Assembly (NCBI RefSeq): GCF_023149135.1
Contig: NZ_JAIWJX010000002.1
Coordinates: forward strand, 1,736,001-1,800,000
Direction: 5' to 3'
Length of the DNA stretch: 64,000 nt
Source of the DNA: Fictibacillus marinisediminis
GTDB lineage: Bacteria > Bacillota > Bacilli > Bacillales > Fictibacillaceae
This document shows, one piece after another, positions 53,329-62,743 of the stretch. Both the position numbers and the translations under genes were made by a program. Numbering within the stretch: the stretch's first letter is position 1; the number at the start of each line of letters is the position of its first letter. Under the pieces are notes generated by a model. That model was given only the letters and a program-made list of their open reading frames with translations, did not search any database and was not told the DNA's origin.

Positions 53329-55173
53329 GTGTCTACTCATGCAAGTCACAAAAAGAGAAGTGGGCTGATGGACTGGCTCACCACAGTTGATCATAAAAAA
53401 ATTGGTATTTTATACCTTATTGCAGGGGGATTCTTCTTCATCATTGGAGGAATCGAAGCAATGTTAATGCGTATTCAGTTAATAAAACCAGAAAATGACT
53501 TTGTCGCTGCTGAGACGTTTAACCAATTGCTGACGATGCACGGTACTACAATGATTTTCTTTGCGGCCATGCCGTTGATTTTTGCATTTATGAATGCTGT
53601 AGTCCCATTGCAGATCGGGGCAAGGGACGTTGCGTTCCCGTTTGTTAACGCATTAGGATTCTGGCTGTTTTTCTTCGGAGGAGTACTACTGAATTTAAGC
53701 TGGCTCTTAGGCGGAGCTCCTGACGCTGGTTGGACGGCTTATGCGCCTCTTTCAACAACGTCCGGGGGACCGGGGGTGGACTTTTATGTACTGGGAATTC
53801 AGATCTCGGGTATAGGAACCCTTATAGGCGGAATTAACTTCCTGGTAACAATCATCAACATGCGTGCTCCTGGTATGACATTTATGCGAATGCCGTTGTT
53901 TACATGGACAGCGTTTGTTACATCAGGTTTGATTCTATTTGCATTCCCTCCATTAACTATTGGTTTATTTATGTTATCTTTTGACAGGGTTTTTGATGCA
54001 AACTTTTTCAACCCGGACAATGGCGGTAATATTTTGATTTGGGAGCATATTTTCTGGATCTTCGGACACCCTGAAGTTTATATCCTCATCTTGCCTTCGT
54101 TTGGTGCGATCAGTGAGGTAGTTGCGACCTTCTCAAGAAAACGTCTTTTCGGATACAGCGCCATGGTGTTCGCGACCGTATTGATCGGTTTCTTAGGATT
54201 CATGGTATGGGTCCACCATATGTTTACGGTCGGCCTTGGACCTGTAGCTAACTCTATTTTTGCCGTAGCAACTATGGCTATCGCTGTTCCTACAGGTGTT
54301 AAGATCTTTAACTGGCTTTTCACGATGTGGGGCGGGAAAATCGTATTCTCAACAGCCATGCTTTGGGCGGTTGGATTTATCCCGACATTCGTAATGGGTG
54401 GGGTAACAGGTGTTATGCTTGCCATTCCTTCAGCTGACTACCAATTCCATGACAGCTATTTTGTAGTAGCCCATTTCCATTATGTAATTGTGGGTGGCGT
54501 AATACTTGGTCTTTTTGCAGGCCTATACTATTGGTATCCTAGAATGTTTAACAGGGTTTTGAATGAAACTCTTGGGAAAATTCATTTCTGGACGTTCTTT
54601 ATCGGCTTCCACCTTACATTCTTCCCTCAGCATTTCTTGGGACTCATGGGTATGCCGCGCCGGGTATTTACATATCTTTCCGGTCAGGACCTGGATCAAT
54701 TAAACTTTATCAGTTCAATCGGTGCCTTTTTAATGGCAATCGGTACGATTGTATTATTAATTAACATTATCATCTCAGCTTCAAAAAAATATGCACCTTC
54801 TTCCGATCCTTGGAATGGAAGAACGCTGGAGTGGGCCATTCCGTATCCTACACCTGAATATAACTTTGCACAAACACCATTAGTTCGGGGACTTGATGCC
54901 TTTTGGATTGAAAAAGCAGCTGGGAATAAAGGCATGACGCCTGCAGAACCAGTCGGGGATATCCACATGCCTAATCCATCCATCCTCCCGCTCTTTATGT
55001 CAATCGGGCTTTTTAGCGCAGCGTTAGGATTAATTTATAACACTATAACTGTAACAATCATTGGAATAATCGCCACGTTTATTTGCATGTTCTTACGTTC
55101 AATTATTGACGACCATGGCTTCCATATTCACAAAGAAGAAGTGGAAGACGATTTAAAGGGGGTTAAAGAATAA
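53329..55173 (+). CDS. ctaD: Cytochrome caa3 oxidase subunit I
   Basis: 614 aa, GTG start with AAAGGAGG. Heme a, a3 and CuB ligands in MHGTTM, WEHIFWIFGHPEVYI, VHHMFT and HFHYVIVGG. Twelve-helix catalytic core pumping protons while reducing O2. Needs heme A. Confidence 0.95.
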   Translation: MSTHASHKKRSGLMDWLTTVDHKKIGILYLIAGGFFFIIGGIEAMLMRIQLIKPENDFVAAETFNQLLTMHGTTMIFFAAMPLIFAFMNAVVPLQIGARDVAFPFVNALGFWLFFFGGVLLNLSWLLGGAPDAGWTAYAPLSTTSGGPGVDFYVLGIQISGIGTLIGGINFLVTIINMRAPGMTFMRMPLFTWTAFVTSGLILFAFPPLTIGLFMLSFDRVFDANFFNPDNGGNILIWEHIFWIFGHPEVYILILPSFGAISEVVATFSRKRLFGYSAMVFATVLIGFLGFMVWVHHMFTVGLGPVANSIFAVATMAIAVPTGVKIFNWLFTMWGGKIVFSTAMLWAVGFIPTFVMGGVTGVMLAIPSADYQFHDSYFVVAHFHYVIVGGVILGLFAGLYYWYPRMFNRVLNETLGKIHFWTFFIGFHLTFFPQHFLGLMGMPRRVFTYLSGQDLDQLNFISSIGAFLMAIGTIVLLINIIISASKKYAPSSDPWNGRTLEWAIPYPTPEYNFAQTPLVRGLDAFWIEKAAGNKGMTPAEPVGDIHMPNPSILPLFMSIGLFSAALGLIYNTITVTIIGIIATFICMFLRSIIDDHGFHIHKEEVEDDLKGVKE

Positions 55174-55793
55174 TGCACGCGGATGAACGATTAAATGATG
55201 CTAACTTTCCGAAACATCCCGAAAAAGCCACCCTTGAAGGCAAAAATAAATTTTTAGGATTTTGGCTGTTCTTAGGTGGAGAGACTGTTTTGTTCGCAAC
55301 ATTGTTCGGAACGTACTTAGGCCTTCGCCATATGAATATGGATGGCCCAACTACTGAAGAACTATTCAAGCTTCCAACCGTATTCCTGGCAACCATGCTC
55401 CTGCTAACAAGCTCTTTAACAAGCGTATATGCGGTACTTGCATTAAAGCAAAACCGCGTAAAAAGCTTGCAAGGATGGTTTTTTGTAACCTTACTTTTGG
55501 GTCTTTGCTTTCTTGGCCTGGAAGTATATGAATTTAATGAATATGTCCATGAAGGGCATACTTTTACAAGCAGTGCTTTCGGTTCTGCCTTCTATACCCT
55601 TGTAGGATTTCATGGAGGCCACGTAGCTTTCGGCTGTTTATGGATCATTACATTGCTAGTACGCAACTGGAATCGCGGAATTACGCTTGTAAACGCACCA
55701 AAGTATTATTTATTTGCCCTCTATTGGCACTTTGTTGACGTCGTTTGGGTATTCATTTTCACTGTTGTGTATCTTATGGGGAAGGTGGGTTAA
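55173..55793 (+). CDS. ctaE: Cytochrome caa3 oxidase subunit III
   Basis: 206 aa; ATG overlaps the ctaD stop (TAATG). Five helices, with GFWLFLGGETVLFATLFGTY and LVGFHGGHVAFGCLW, YWHFVDVVWVFIF typical of subunit III. Confidence 0.93.
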   Translation: MHADERLNDANFPKHPEKATLEGKNKFLGFWLFLGGETVLFATLFGTYLGLRHMNMDGPTTEELFKLPTVFLATMLLLTSSLTSVYAVLALKQNRVKSLQGWFFVTLLLGLCFLGLEVYEFNEYVHEGHTFTSSAFGSAFYTLVGFHGGHVAFGCLWIITLLVRNWNRGITLVNAPKYYLFALYWHFVDVVWVFIFTVVYLMGKVG

Positions 55794-55796
55794 GAG

Positions 55797-56138
55797 ATGG
55801 CTAATCATAGCAACCCTGAAACCAATGTTCACCGCAGCGAGGCACTGCAGCGTAAATTGGCGTTTAAAGAAGAGAGGAAACACCATAATGTTTCTTTCAT
55901 TATGATGATCCTTTTAACTCTGATTGCGTTCTACGCCATTTGGAGTGATAAAGTAGCTGATTCTTTTGCTGTACTATTTATTCTCGTACTTGCTGTTGTT
56001 CAAGTATTCTTTCAATTGTATATCTGGATGCATTTAAGTCATAAGGGACATGATTTTCCGCTTTGGGGAATGATGTGCGGAATCCTTGTTGCTGCCATTA
56101 CGGTTGTTGGTATTGCAGGAATGATCTGGACTTCTTAA
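55797..56138 (+). CDS. ctaF: Cytochrome caa3 oxidase subunit IV
   Basis: 113 aa, three helices, IWMHLSHKGHDFP and a soluble N-terminus. Small structural subunit; three bases after ctaE. Confidence 0.9.
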   Translation: MANHSNPETNVHRSEALQRKLAFKEERKHHNVSFIMMILLTLIAFYAIWSDKVADSFAVLFILVLAVVQVFFQLYIWMHLSHKGHDFPLWGMMCGILVAAITVVGIAGMIWTS

Positions 56139-56142
56139 ATGG

Positions 56143-56172
56143 AAAATGGCTGCTTAAAGCAGCCATTTTTCA
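56143..56172 (+). terminator. Terminator between ctaF and ctaG
   Basis: AAATGGCTGC (56144-56153) and GCAGCCATTT (56159-56168), then T. ctaG may thus need read-through or its own promoter. Confidence 0.75.
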
Positions 56173-56217
56173 TAAATATTGAATATCCCTGCTTTCCGTG
56201 GGAAAGGAGTTTATATA

Positions 56218-57072
56218 ATGGACCATAACATGAGTCATGAAAAAATCAGTGATTTTGGTTTTTACAGCCTTTACCGGCCGGATATTTTCATCCTAATTTT
56301 GATCATTGGCATTTTATATTTTAAATATTACGGCAACAAAAACTCGGGCTTAAAAACAACAAAGCTGCAAAAGTTCTTTTTTTCAGCAGGTCTTGTATTT
56401 TTGTATATTTCCAAAGGCAGTCCGTTAAATGTCGTCGGCCATCATTATTTATTCAGCGTGCATATGATTGAAATGGCAGTAAGCTATCTTGTGGTGCCCC
56501 CGCTTATGATCCTCGGTATGCCGCATGGTTTGTATTTGAAGTGGTTTAGCCTTCAGAATTCTATGATGAACATCGTCCGCTTTTTAACAAAACCGCTCAT
56601 TGCGATATTAGTCTTTATTACGCTGTTTTCCATTTACCATATGCCAGTCGTCTTTGACGCAGTCATGGCAAATGGATTTGTGGCTTTTCTCAGCCATACC
56701 ATCTTGTTTATCACGGCATTCACGATGTGGTGGCCAGTCCTTTGTCCGATTGAAGAATTGAATTCATTGTCTGATTTACAGAAGGTTGGATATGTATTCG
56801 CTAGCGGTGTTTTACTGACGCCAGCCTGTGCATTGATCATGTTTGCCGGCCATCTGCTCTATTCAACGTATGCTCATGCGCCAGAACTGGTATCGTTTCT
56901 CCCTCCATTAGAAGACCAGATGACTGGAGGAATTGTAATGAAAATTCTTCAGGAAGTGGTTTACGGAGTAGTTCTTGGACACATTTTTTATAAGTGGGTA
57001 AAAAGAGAACGGGCGAAAGACAAAGAGGATTTAGCACTGATCAAAATGAGTGCTGCTGCAAATCATTCTTAA
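56218..57072 (+). CDS. ctaG: Cytochrome oxidase assembly protein CtaG
   Basis: 284 aa from ATG 56218 (AAAGGAG). caa3_CtaG family: about seven helices, HMIEMAVSYLVVPPLMILGMP, HTILFITAFTMWWPV. Needed for caa3 copper-centre assembly in Bacillus. Confidence 0.9.
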   Translation: MDHNMSHEKISDFGFYSLYRPDIFILILIIGILYFKYYGNKNSGLKTTKLQKFFFSAGLVFLYISKGSPLNVVGHHYLFSVHMIEMAVSYLVVPPLMILGMPHGLYLKWFSLQNSMMNIVRFLTKPLIAILVFITLFSIYHMPVVFDAVMANGFVAFLSHTILFITAFTMWWPVLCPIEELNSLSDLQKVGYVFASGVLLTPACALIMFAGHLLYSTYAHAPELVSFLPPLEDQMTGGIVMKILQEVVYGVVLGHIFYKWVKRERAKDKEDLALIKMSAAANHS

Positions 57073-57079
57073 AGACAGT

Positions 57080-57112
57080 AAGTTAACCGGCAGCCGGTTA
57101 ACTTTTTTTTTG
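57080..57112 (+). terminator. Terminator of ctaG
   Basis: AAGTTAACCGG pairs with CCGGTTAACTT around CAG, followed by a T run. Confidence 0.88.
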
Positions 57113-57177
57113 AAAAAAAAAAGAGTTGTACCGTATAATGTCGAACTAGTTGTTAGAGAGAAAAAGGAGGAAAACCA

Positions 57178-58365
57178 GTGATTAGAAACCTTCAAAAGGA
57201 AGAACTGATGCATTCTCTTGAGCTTTCACAATATGCATTCAGATATTCATTAACAAAAGAAGATATAGAAAAGAGACTTCAAAATCTCGATCCTGCAAGT
57301 GTTTACGGTACGTTTGCTGAAAATGGCCAGCTGCTGGCTAAACTGCATTTGCTTCCGTTTGATGCTTATTTAGGGGGAAGATCCGTAAAAATGGGCGGTT
57401 TGGCGGGAGTAGCAACCTGGCCTGAGAACAGAAGAAAGGGACTGATCAGGCAGCTGCTCAGACATTCATTGGAAGTGATGAATAACACGGGTACTTATCT
57501 ATCCATGCTTCATCCGTTTTCAGTAAAGTTTTACCGGAGTTTTGGATGGGAACTAACATGTGATTACAAAAAATATAAAATACATAAAACCCAATTTCCG
57601 CCCTTTCATGAAGTGAGCGGCAGAGTAGAACGACTATCTGAAGACAGTTCACCTATACTGTCTCCAATATATGAGAGATTCTCAGAACGCTATAACGGCT
57701 CATTGAAGCGAAATGAAGTGTGGTGGAATAATAATGTGCTTTCAAACTCGAAAATAGCACTCTACAGGCAAAGCAACAACGAGGGTGCAGGTTATATCCT
57801 TTATTCAATAAAAGAAAAAGTAATGGAGATCGAAGAGTTTGTTGCACTGGACAGAGAAAGCTGGGAAGGGCTTTGGAACTTTATAAGGAATCATGATTCG
57901 ATGATTAACGAAGTCACCATTGTAGCTCCCCCTGATGATGAAACGGGATTTTATTTGGATGATCCTAAGATTCATCAGGAGCAGCACAGTTATTTTATGG
58001 CGAGAGTTGTAAACGTTCTTGAGGCTCTAAAAGAATATCCATTTAACAAGATTCCAGGTGAAACGTTGTTTCTCCACGTGAAAGATGACTTCGCTGAATG
58101 GAATACAGGTACTTATTCCGTTACAGCAGATGGGATTCAGCCAAGTGTGAATTTCTTCCCTGCTAAAGAAGGAGAATCTTCATGCCAAATAGCGCCTAAA
58201 CGTGGAATTTCCCTTGGAATTAAGGAACTGACGGCTATTCTCTTTAACTATAAACAACCTAAAAGCCTGCTGAATCATGGGAGAATTTCCGGGAGAGAAG
58301 AAGATATCGCTTTATTTGAATCACTGCTCCCAAAACATACACCATTTATCTACGACTTTTTTTAA
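57178..58365 (+). CDS. Eis-like GNAT acetyltransferase
   Basis: 395 aa, GTG start with AAAGGAGG. N-terminal GNAT with VKMGGLAGVATWPENRRKGLIRQLLRHSL split by motif A, FYRSFGWELTCDYKKYKI, a second atypical GNAT domain and SCP2-like C-terminus, as in Eis. Eis relatives acetylate aminoglycosides or other amines; substrate here unknown. Followed 13 bases later by a nucleotidyltransferase. Confidence 0.82.
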   Translation: MIRNLQKEELMHSLELSQYAFRYSLTKEDIEKRLQNLDPASVYGTFAENGQLLAKLHLLPFDAYLGGRSVKMGGLAGVATWPENRRKGLIRQLLRHSLEVMNNTGTYLSMLHPFSVKFYRSFGWELTCDYKKYKIHKTQFPPFHEVSGRVERLSEDSSPILSPIYERFSERYNGSLKRNEVWWNNNVLSNSKIALYRQSNNEGAGYILYSIKEKVMEIEEFVALDRESWEGLWNFIRNHDSMINEVTIVAPPDDETGFYLDDPKIHQEQHSYFMARVVNVLEALKEYPFNKIPGETLFLHVKDDFAEWNTGTYSVTADGIQPSVNFFPAKEGESSCQIAPKRGISLGIKELTAILFNYKQPKSLLNHGRISGREEDIALFESLLPKHTPFIYDFF

Positions 58366-58378
58366 GGAGAATGAAAGT

Positions 58379-59095
58379 ATGCCAAATAGAGATTCGGCCA
58401 TTGAGGCTGCCAAAAAGTTTATTGATCAATTCTTTCCTTCGGGAGAAGTTGCCTTTCTAGCGGGGAGTATCGTTAGAGGGGAAGGAACCGAAAGCTCTGA
58501 TCTCGACATTGTTATTTTTGATGCCTTGGCAGATCAATCGTTTAGAAAATCGTACCTGGAGTTTGGATGGCCAATTGAAGCATTCGTTCACAGCTTTCAG
58601 TCTTATAAAGTTTTTTTTAAGGAAAACAGAGACAGAGCAAGACCCTCACTTCCACAGATGTGCGCAGAAGGGATCATTCTGAAAGACAACGGACAGGCAG
58701 CTTCCATCAAAAATGAATCTCTGGCTTTGTTAAAAAGAGGACCGTCACCGTGGAAGTCCAAAGAAGTGGATTCTGCCCGCTATGAGATCACAAACCTGCT
58801 TGATGATCTGGAAGGCTCGAATAATCCATCAGAAGATCTTTTCATTGTTTCAAAATTGGCGTATATGATCCATGAATTTATCCTCCGTGTAAATGGCTGC
58901 TGGATTGGTGAAGGGAAATGGATGGTAAGGGCGTTAAAAGAATTTGATGAGGAGTTTGCACTACGTTTTGTTCAGGTGTTCGATGAGTATTATAAAGCAA
59001 GAGAGAAAAAGCAGGTGATTGGTTTTGCAGGTGATGTGCTTGATCCATATGGAGGAAGGCTGTTTGAAGGATATGCAATAGGAAAAAGAGAATAA
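58379..59095 (+). CDS. Nucleotidyltransferase-domain protein
   Basis: 238 aa from ATG 58379 (AAGGAG). GSIVRGEGTESSDLDIVIF is the polymerase-beta-like NTase signature (G-S...SDLD), then a helical C-terminal region (LAYMIHEFILRVNGCWIGEG), as in aminoglycoside-type nucleotidyltransferases. In operon with the Eis-like gene, so a joint modification role is thinkable. Unproven. Confidence 0.78.
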   Translation: MPNRDSAIEAAKKFIDQFFPSGEVAFLAGSIVRGEGTESSDLDIVIFDALADQSFRKSYLEFGWPIEAFVHSFQSYKVFFKENRDRARPSLPQMCAEGIILKDNGQAASIKNESLALLKRGPSPWKSKEVDSARYEITNLLDDLEGSNNPSEDLFIVSKLAYMIHEFILRVNGCWIGEGKWMVRALKEFDEEFALRFVQVFDEYYKAREKKQVIGFAGDVLDPYGGRLFEGYAIGKRE

Positions 59096-59098
59096 GGA

Positions 59099-59128
59099 AA
59101 AACCCTTTCCGACGGGAAAGGGTTTTTT
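59099..59128. terminator. Terminator between convergent genes
   Basis: AAAACCCTTTCC and GGGAAAGGGTTTT around GAC, then T. Confidence 0.85.
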
Positions 59129-59140
59129 GCCGGAAGGGCA

Positions 59141-59488
59141 TTATTTGATTTCTTCTATCACTTGATTAATAAGTTTTTTGCAATGATCTGTAATGGTTTT
59201 AGGAAACTCCTCATCATATTCAACACCGTGCGGATAATAGTGTTTTCCAAGGTAAGGATCCGACAGTTCAATCTTTGCATGAGAGCTCTCAACTTCGCCC
59301 TCTGCTACACGGCATGGAAAACGCAAGTAATACACGTCACCATTCGTCATATCTTCAAATTTATAATCGTATGTAATTCTTTCATAATCCCACTGTCCTG
59401 CACGGATGATTCCATGGTTATGCATAATATGTTCAAGAATTGAAAATTGGACAACTTGCCCCTTTAGGCCGCTTTCTTCAAATAACAT
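59141..59488 (-). CDS. YugN-like family protein (YlbA position)
   Basis: 115 aa, GGGAGG upstream. IIRAGQWDYERITYDYKFE and DVYYLRFPCRVAEGEVE are YugN-domain features. It sits where B. subtilis has ylbA. Function unknown. Confidence 0.78.
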   Translation of the reverse strand: MLFEESGLKGQVVQFSILEHIMHNHGIIRAGQWDYERITYDYKFEDMTNGDVYYLRFPCRVAEGEVESSHAKIELSDPYLGKHYYPHGVEYDEEFPKTITDHCKKLINQVIEEIK

Positions 59489-59656
59489 TTCCTTAACCTC
59501 CCAATGTTCATGTAAACCTTTACTTATCTATGATAGTATGAATGCTTTAAAGATGCAATCGTTGTCATAATATTTCCCCTTTATTGAATGGACGTATAGA
59601 ATGCCTTCAGAAGTGAACACTAATCTCGATAAAAATTGAGTATGGAGGAATCTTTA

Positions 59657-60085
59657 ATGAAAACAATTCGTGACATTATGACAACGAACGTGGATACTTG
59701 TTCACCACAGGACAGCATCTATGAAATTGCTGTAAAAATGAAACAGGATGATGTAGGGGTCATTCCAGTATGTGAAGGAATGAAACTCCTCGGAGTCATC
59801 ACGGACAGAGATATCGTCATCAGGGCAGTTGCAGAGAAGAAACAGGGTTCAACGAAGGTAACGGATGTCATGAGCAGTGAACTCGTAACAGGGAGCCCGG
59901 ACATGAACATAGAGGAAGCTTCCGATCTCATGTCAAAGGATCAGATACGCCGCTTGCCAATCGTAGAGAACAGCAATTTAGTTGGAATTGTTTCCCTTGG
60001 AGACATCGCTGTGCATAAAGAAACAGACTCTAAAGCAGGTGTGGCACTAAGTGAGATTTCGGAACAAAGAGATCAGCTTCAGTAA
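59657..60085 (+). CDS. ylbB: CBS-domain protein YlbB
   Basis: 142 aa from ATG 59657 (GGAGG). Two CBS motifs: IMTTNVDTCSPQDSIYEIA with LLGVITDRDIVIRAV, then VMSSELVTGSPDMNIEEA with LVGIVSLGDIAV. Adenine-nucleotide sensor; partner unknown. Confidence 0.88.
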   Translation: MKTIRDIMTTNVDTCSPQDSIYEIAVKMKQDDVGVIPVCEGMKLLGVITDRDIVIRAVAEKKQGSTKVTDVMSSELVTGSPDMNIEEASDLMSKDQIRRLPIVENSNLVGIVSLGDIAVHKETDSKAGVALSEISEQRDQLQ

Positions 60086-60105
60086 ACTTGCAAATACCCT
60101 AAATG

Positions 60106-60135
60106 AAAGCACCTTGTAGAAGGTGCTTTTTTAAT
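60106..60135 (+). terminator. Terminator of ylbB
   Basis: AAAGCACCTT (60106-60115) and AAGGTGCTTT (60120-60129) around GTAG, then T. Confidence 0.85.
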
Positions 60136-60201
60136 TTATAGACAAATTCCACAATTGTGAAGTACAGTTATGAAAGGTATGTTTTGAAGGGAGAACCACT
60201 T

Positions 60202-61227
60202 TTGAAGAAAACAGCAATCCTAACGCTTTTTGCAATTCTCGTTATCTCGTTCTTTTTGGACAGTTGTGATCAGAATTCTTATCATACTCCTGAGAGACAG
60301 GAGAAACATAAAATTCCTCAGGAGAGTATTCAAACATTAAGCATCGAAAAATCGACCGTGGCTAATTTTGTAGGTAAAAGCAATAACTATCTGACCAAAC
60401 GGCTTGGCCCCCCGGACCGGATCGAACCATCAGCTTACGGATATGACTGGTATGTTTACTCAAGTTTCGAGAACCAGTATATGCAGGCAGGAATCAAGGA
60501 TAATAAAGTGGTAACCGTCTTTGTGGCAGGGGACGGAGTGCCGATCAAACCGTTCAAGATCGGCCAGTCCGTAACGTCGCTTCTAAAAGAGATTCCTGTT
60601 AAGAGTGAGATTACCGTTAATAAAACCGATGATTTATTTCGTTTCGAGCTATCGGAAGAAGAAATGAATACCCGTCCTCTCATTCCATTTCATGATATTT
60701 TTGCTCAGCTTTATTTTGATAAATTTACTCAGGAGCTTTCCAGCATCAGGTATCTGGATAAAGAAACATTGCTCTTGCAAAGACCCTATTCTGTCGTATA
60801 CAGAGGCAGCTTGGAGAAACAGCCTGAATTCTCAGAAAAGTTGAAGAGAAAAATTGAAAAAGGACAAGAACAGCAGATTCTGGATATTACCAATGTCATT
60901 CGCTTAAAACATGGGTTAGCTCCTTTAGAAAAGGATAGCAAGACAGCAAAAGTGGCCTATAACCACAGCAAAGAAATGGAAGAGCTTGATTATTTTTCGC
61001 ATACGTCACCCACGTCAGGTGACTTGGCCGATCGGCTAGAAGCGGGAAAAGTGAAATACTCACAGGCCGGTGAAAATATTGCAGCAAAATATACAGATGG
61101 ACCGGCTGCAGTAGAGGGATGGCTCAACAGCCAGAGCCACCGGGAAGCGCTTTTAAATAAAAACTATACTCGCTTGGGTGTGGGGGTTTATGGGAGCAAT
61201 TATACACAAAATTTTATAAAGCCATGA
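60202..61227 (+). CDS. ylbC: CAP-domain protein YlbC (extracytoplasmic)
   Basis: 341 aa from TTG 60202 (GGGAG eight bases upstream). N-terminal signal (KKTAILTLFAILVISFFL) followed by DSC, possibly a lipobox; CAP-associated N-domain (YDWYVYSSFENQYMQAGI), then SCP/CAP domain with HGLAPLEKD, SHTSPTSGDLADRL, AGENIAAKY and NSQSHREALLNKNYTRLGVGVY. Cell-surface protein of unknown role. Confidence 0.85.
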   Translation: MKKTAILTLFAILVISFFLDSCDQNSYHTPERQEKHKIPQESIQTLSIEKSTVANFVGKSNNYLTKRLGPPDRIEPSAYGYDWYVYSSFENQYMQAGIKDNKVVTVFVAGDGVPIKPFKIGQSVTSLLKEIPVKSEITVNKTDDLFRFELSEEEMNTRPLIPFHDIFAQLYFDKFTQELSSIRYLDKETLLLQRPYSVVYRGSLEKQPEFSEKLKRKIEKGQEQQILDITNVIRLKHGLAPLEKDSKTAKVAYNHSKEMEELDYFSHTSPTSGDLADRLEAGKVKYSQAGENIAAKYTDGPAAVEGWLNSQSHREALLNKNYTRLGVGVYGSNYTQNFIKP

Positions 61228-61234
61228 TAAGCAG

Positions 61235-61269
61235 TAAGGGAAGGTCAGATGATCTCCCTTATTTTTTTT
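61235..61269 (+). terminator. Terminator of ylbC
   Basis: TAAGGGA (61235-61241) and TCCCTTA (61255-61261), then eight T. Confidence 0.7.
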
Positions 61270-61331
61270 GAAACACAAAAAACGTGTTGCTGTGTTAGAG
61301 CTCCAGCGCTTTTCGGACCTAAGCAGGCCGC

Positions 61332-61814
61332 TTACGCCTTTCTTACAATAAAAAACGTGCCGGTCGAGACGGCAATTAATTGGTTTTGGTCACCGTAAAC
61401 TTTTGATTCTGTAACGATGACTTTTTTTCCACGGTTGAGCACTTCTGCTTCACAGCGAAGAAAGCTTCCTGTTCCGGGAGAAGTAAAGTTTACTTTCATT
61501 TCAACGGTAACAGCTGCTGATCCTTCAGAAAGCGTCTGGTTGGCTGCTGTTCCCATAGCGGTGTCCATTAAAGTTGCAGTGAGCCCGCCATGCACTATTC
61601 CTATTGTGTTGCTTAATAATGGAGTGATTGGCACAGTAATTTCCAATTTATGATCGTTTATGATGTTCAGCTTCATATCCATTAAGCTTGAAATATAAGT
61701 AGAGTGGGTGTGTTTCCTTTTATTTTTTAAGCTTTTTAAGATGCCTGACAGCACATTTCTCTCTTCTTCTGAGGCTTCTGTTATGAAAGACTCCATCTCT
61801 CTATACAATTTCAT
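61332..61814 (-). CDS. PaaI-type thioesterase (hotdog fold)
   Basis: 160 aa, AGAGGAAA upstream of ATG 61814. GIVHGGLTATLMDTAMGTAANQ is the hotdog signature; then VTVEMKVNFTSPGTG and AEVLNRGKKVIVTESKVYGD. Hydrolyses acyl-CoA thioesters. It interrupts the ylbC-ylbD order of B. subtilis. Confidence 0.85.
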   Translation of the reverse strand: MKLYREMESFITEASEEERNVLSGILKSLKNKRKHTHSTYISSLMDMKLNIINDHKLEITVPITPLLSNTIGIVHGGLTATLMDTAMGTAANQTLSEGSAAVTVEMKVNFTSPGTGSFLRCEAEVLNRGKKVIVTESKVYGDQNQLIAVSTGTFFIVRKA

Positions 61815-61996
61815 TTTTTATTTCCTCTCTCTCTGTCTAGTTGCACGCCTGCTGCTCTTCAATTTTGACACAAAAATCAAAGGGAAACAACGATGTTTAA
61901 AGCATCACAAGAAAAATAGGCGCACCATTTTATAGGCGGAACTGTATCATGTAATAGGTGAATTGTAGTCGTTGAAGGACAGCCGGGGGTGAGAAG
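61815..61996. promoter_or_regulatory. Divergent promoter region of thioesterase and ylbD
   Basis: 182 bases; no gene. Promoters for both directions must lie here, but no strong sigma-A match was fixed by eye; sporulation sigma factors may read ylbD. Confidence 0.3.
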
Positions 61997-62440
61997 ATGA
62001 AAAAGGACGTTGAGGCATTCCGAATATTTGTTCAGAAACATCCTAAGCTGATAAGTGAAGTCCGTTCAAATAATCGTACGTGGAGGGATGTCTATGAAGA
62101 TTGGTATTTCCTTGGGGCAAATCATGAAAGCTGGAAGGCTTTTAAGGCCGAAAAGGATCAGGATACGGTAAAAACCGGTCATTTCAGGGGACTGAAGGAA
62201 AGAAAACAGAAACAGGAACCGGAATCGGCTGAAGAACAGTCTAAAAAAGAAATTACAGTCGGAGATGTTTTTTCCATGTTTCGAGACATCAATGTCAGTG
62301 AAATTCAGCAGCATATTGTCCAATTCAGCGGTGCGATCGAAGGCATTCATCAGTTGCTGAAGCAGTTCCAGGGCAGCAAATCAGTTCAGGGCCCGCCGTC
62401 AAATTCAAAGGATAGTTATTTTTCAGTATTTAAAGACTAA
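61997..62440 (+). CDS. ylbD: YlbD-type spore coat protein
   Basis: 147 aa, GGGGGTGAG site. FRIFVQKHPKLISEVRSNNR, WRDVYEDWYFLGANHESW are YlbD hallmarks; the C-terminus has a short amphipathic region and PPSN-rich tail. Assigned to the spore coat in the family name. Confidence 0.88.
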   Translation: MKKDVEAFRIFVQKHPKLISEVRSNNRTWRDVYEDWYFLGANHESWKAFKAEKDQDTVKTGHFRGLKERKQKQEPESAEEQSKKEITVGDVFSMFRDINVSEIQQHIVQFSGAIEGIHQLLKQFQGSKSVQGPPSNSKDSYFSVFKD

Positions 62441-62452
62441 GGGGTGTGACGG

Positions 62453-62698
62453 ATGAGAAAGGAAATTATTGACTATTTAAATACTAGGCCAGACCTTAAG
62501 TTTTTTATTCGGGAGCAGCCTAGATGGTATCGGGATCTATCGAGAAATCCACTTTTGCTGGAAGTGATGGAAAGTGAAGCGAATGTGTTCTTTGGGAGGA
62601 CATTTGGCCAGCGGATTGATAAGTTCCACAATCAAGTGAAAACAGTTGGATTGATGATTGATTTTCTGAGCATGATGGGAAAAGGAGAAGACCTATAG
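62453..62698 (+). CDS. ylbE: YlbE-like protein
   Basis: 81 aa. IDYLNTRPDLKFFIREQPRW and YRDLSRNPLLLEVMESEANV are family features. Twelve bases after ylbD, one operon. Function unknown. Confidence 0.88.
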   Translation: MRKEIIDYLNTRPDLKFFIREQPRWYRDLSRNPLLLEVMESEANVFFGRTFGQRIDKFHNQVKTVGLMIDFLSMMGKGEDL

Positions 62699-62718
62699 GC
62701 CTGCTATAGGCTTCCTTT
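62692..62718. terminator. Weak hairpin between ylbE and ATP-grasp gene
   Basis: CCTATAG and CTATAGG flank a short loop, followed by a T-rich tail; overlaps the ylbE stop. Confidence 0.45.
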
Positions 62719-62743
62719 TCACCATAATAAAGGGATAGTTTGC

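Noticed and set aside
58878..59141. Minus-strand 87-aa frame
   Set aside because: Runs antisense through the nucleotidyltransferase and its terminator; composition is that of a shadow frame.
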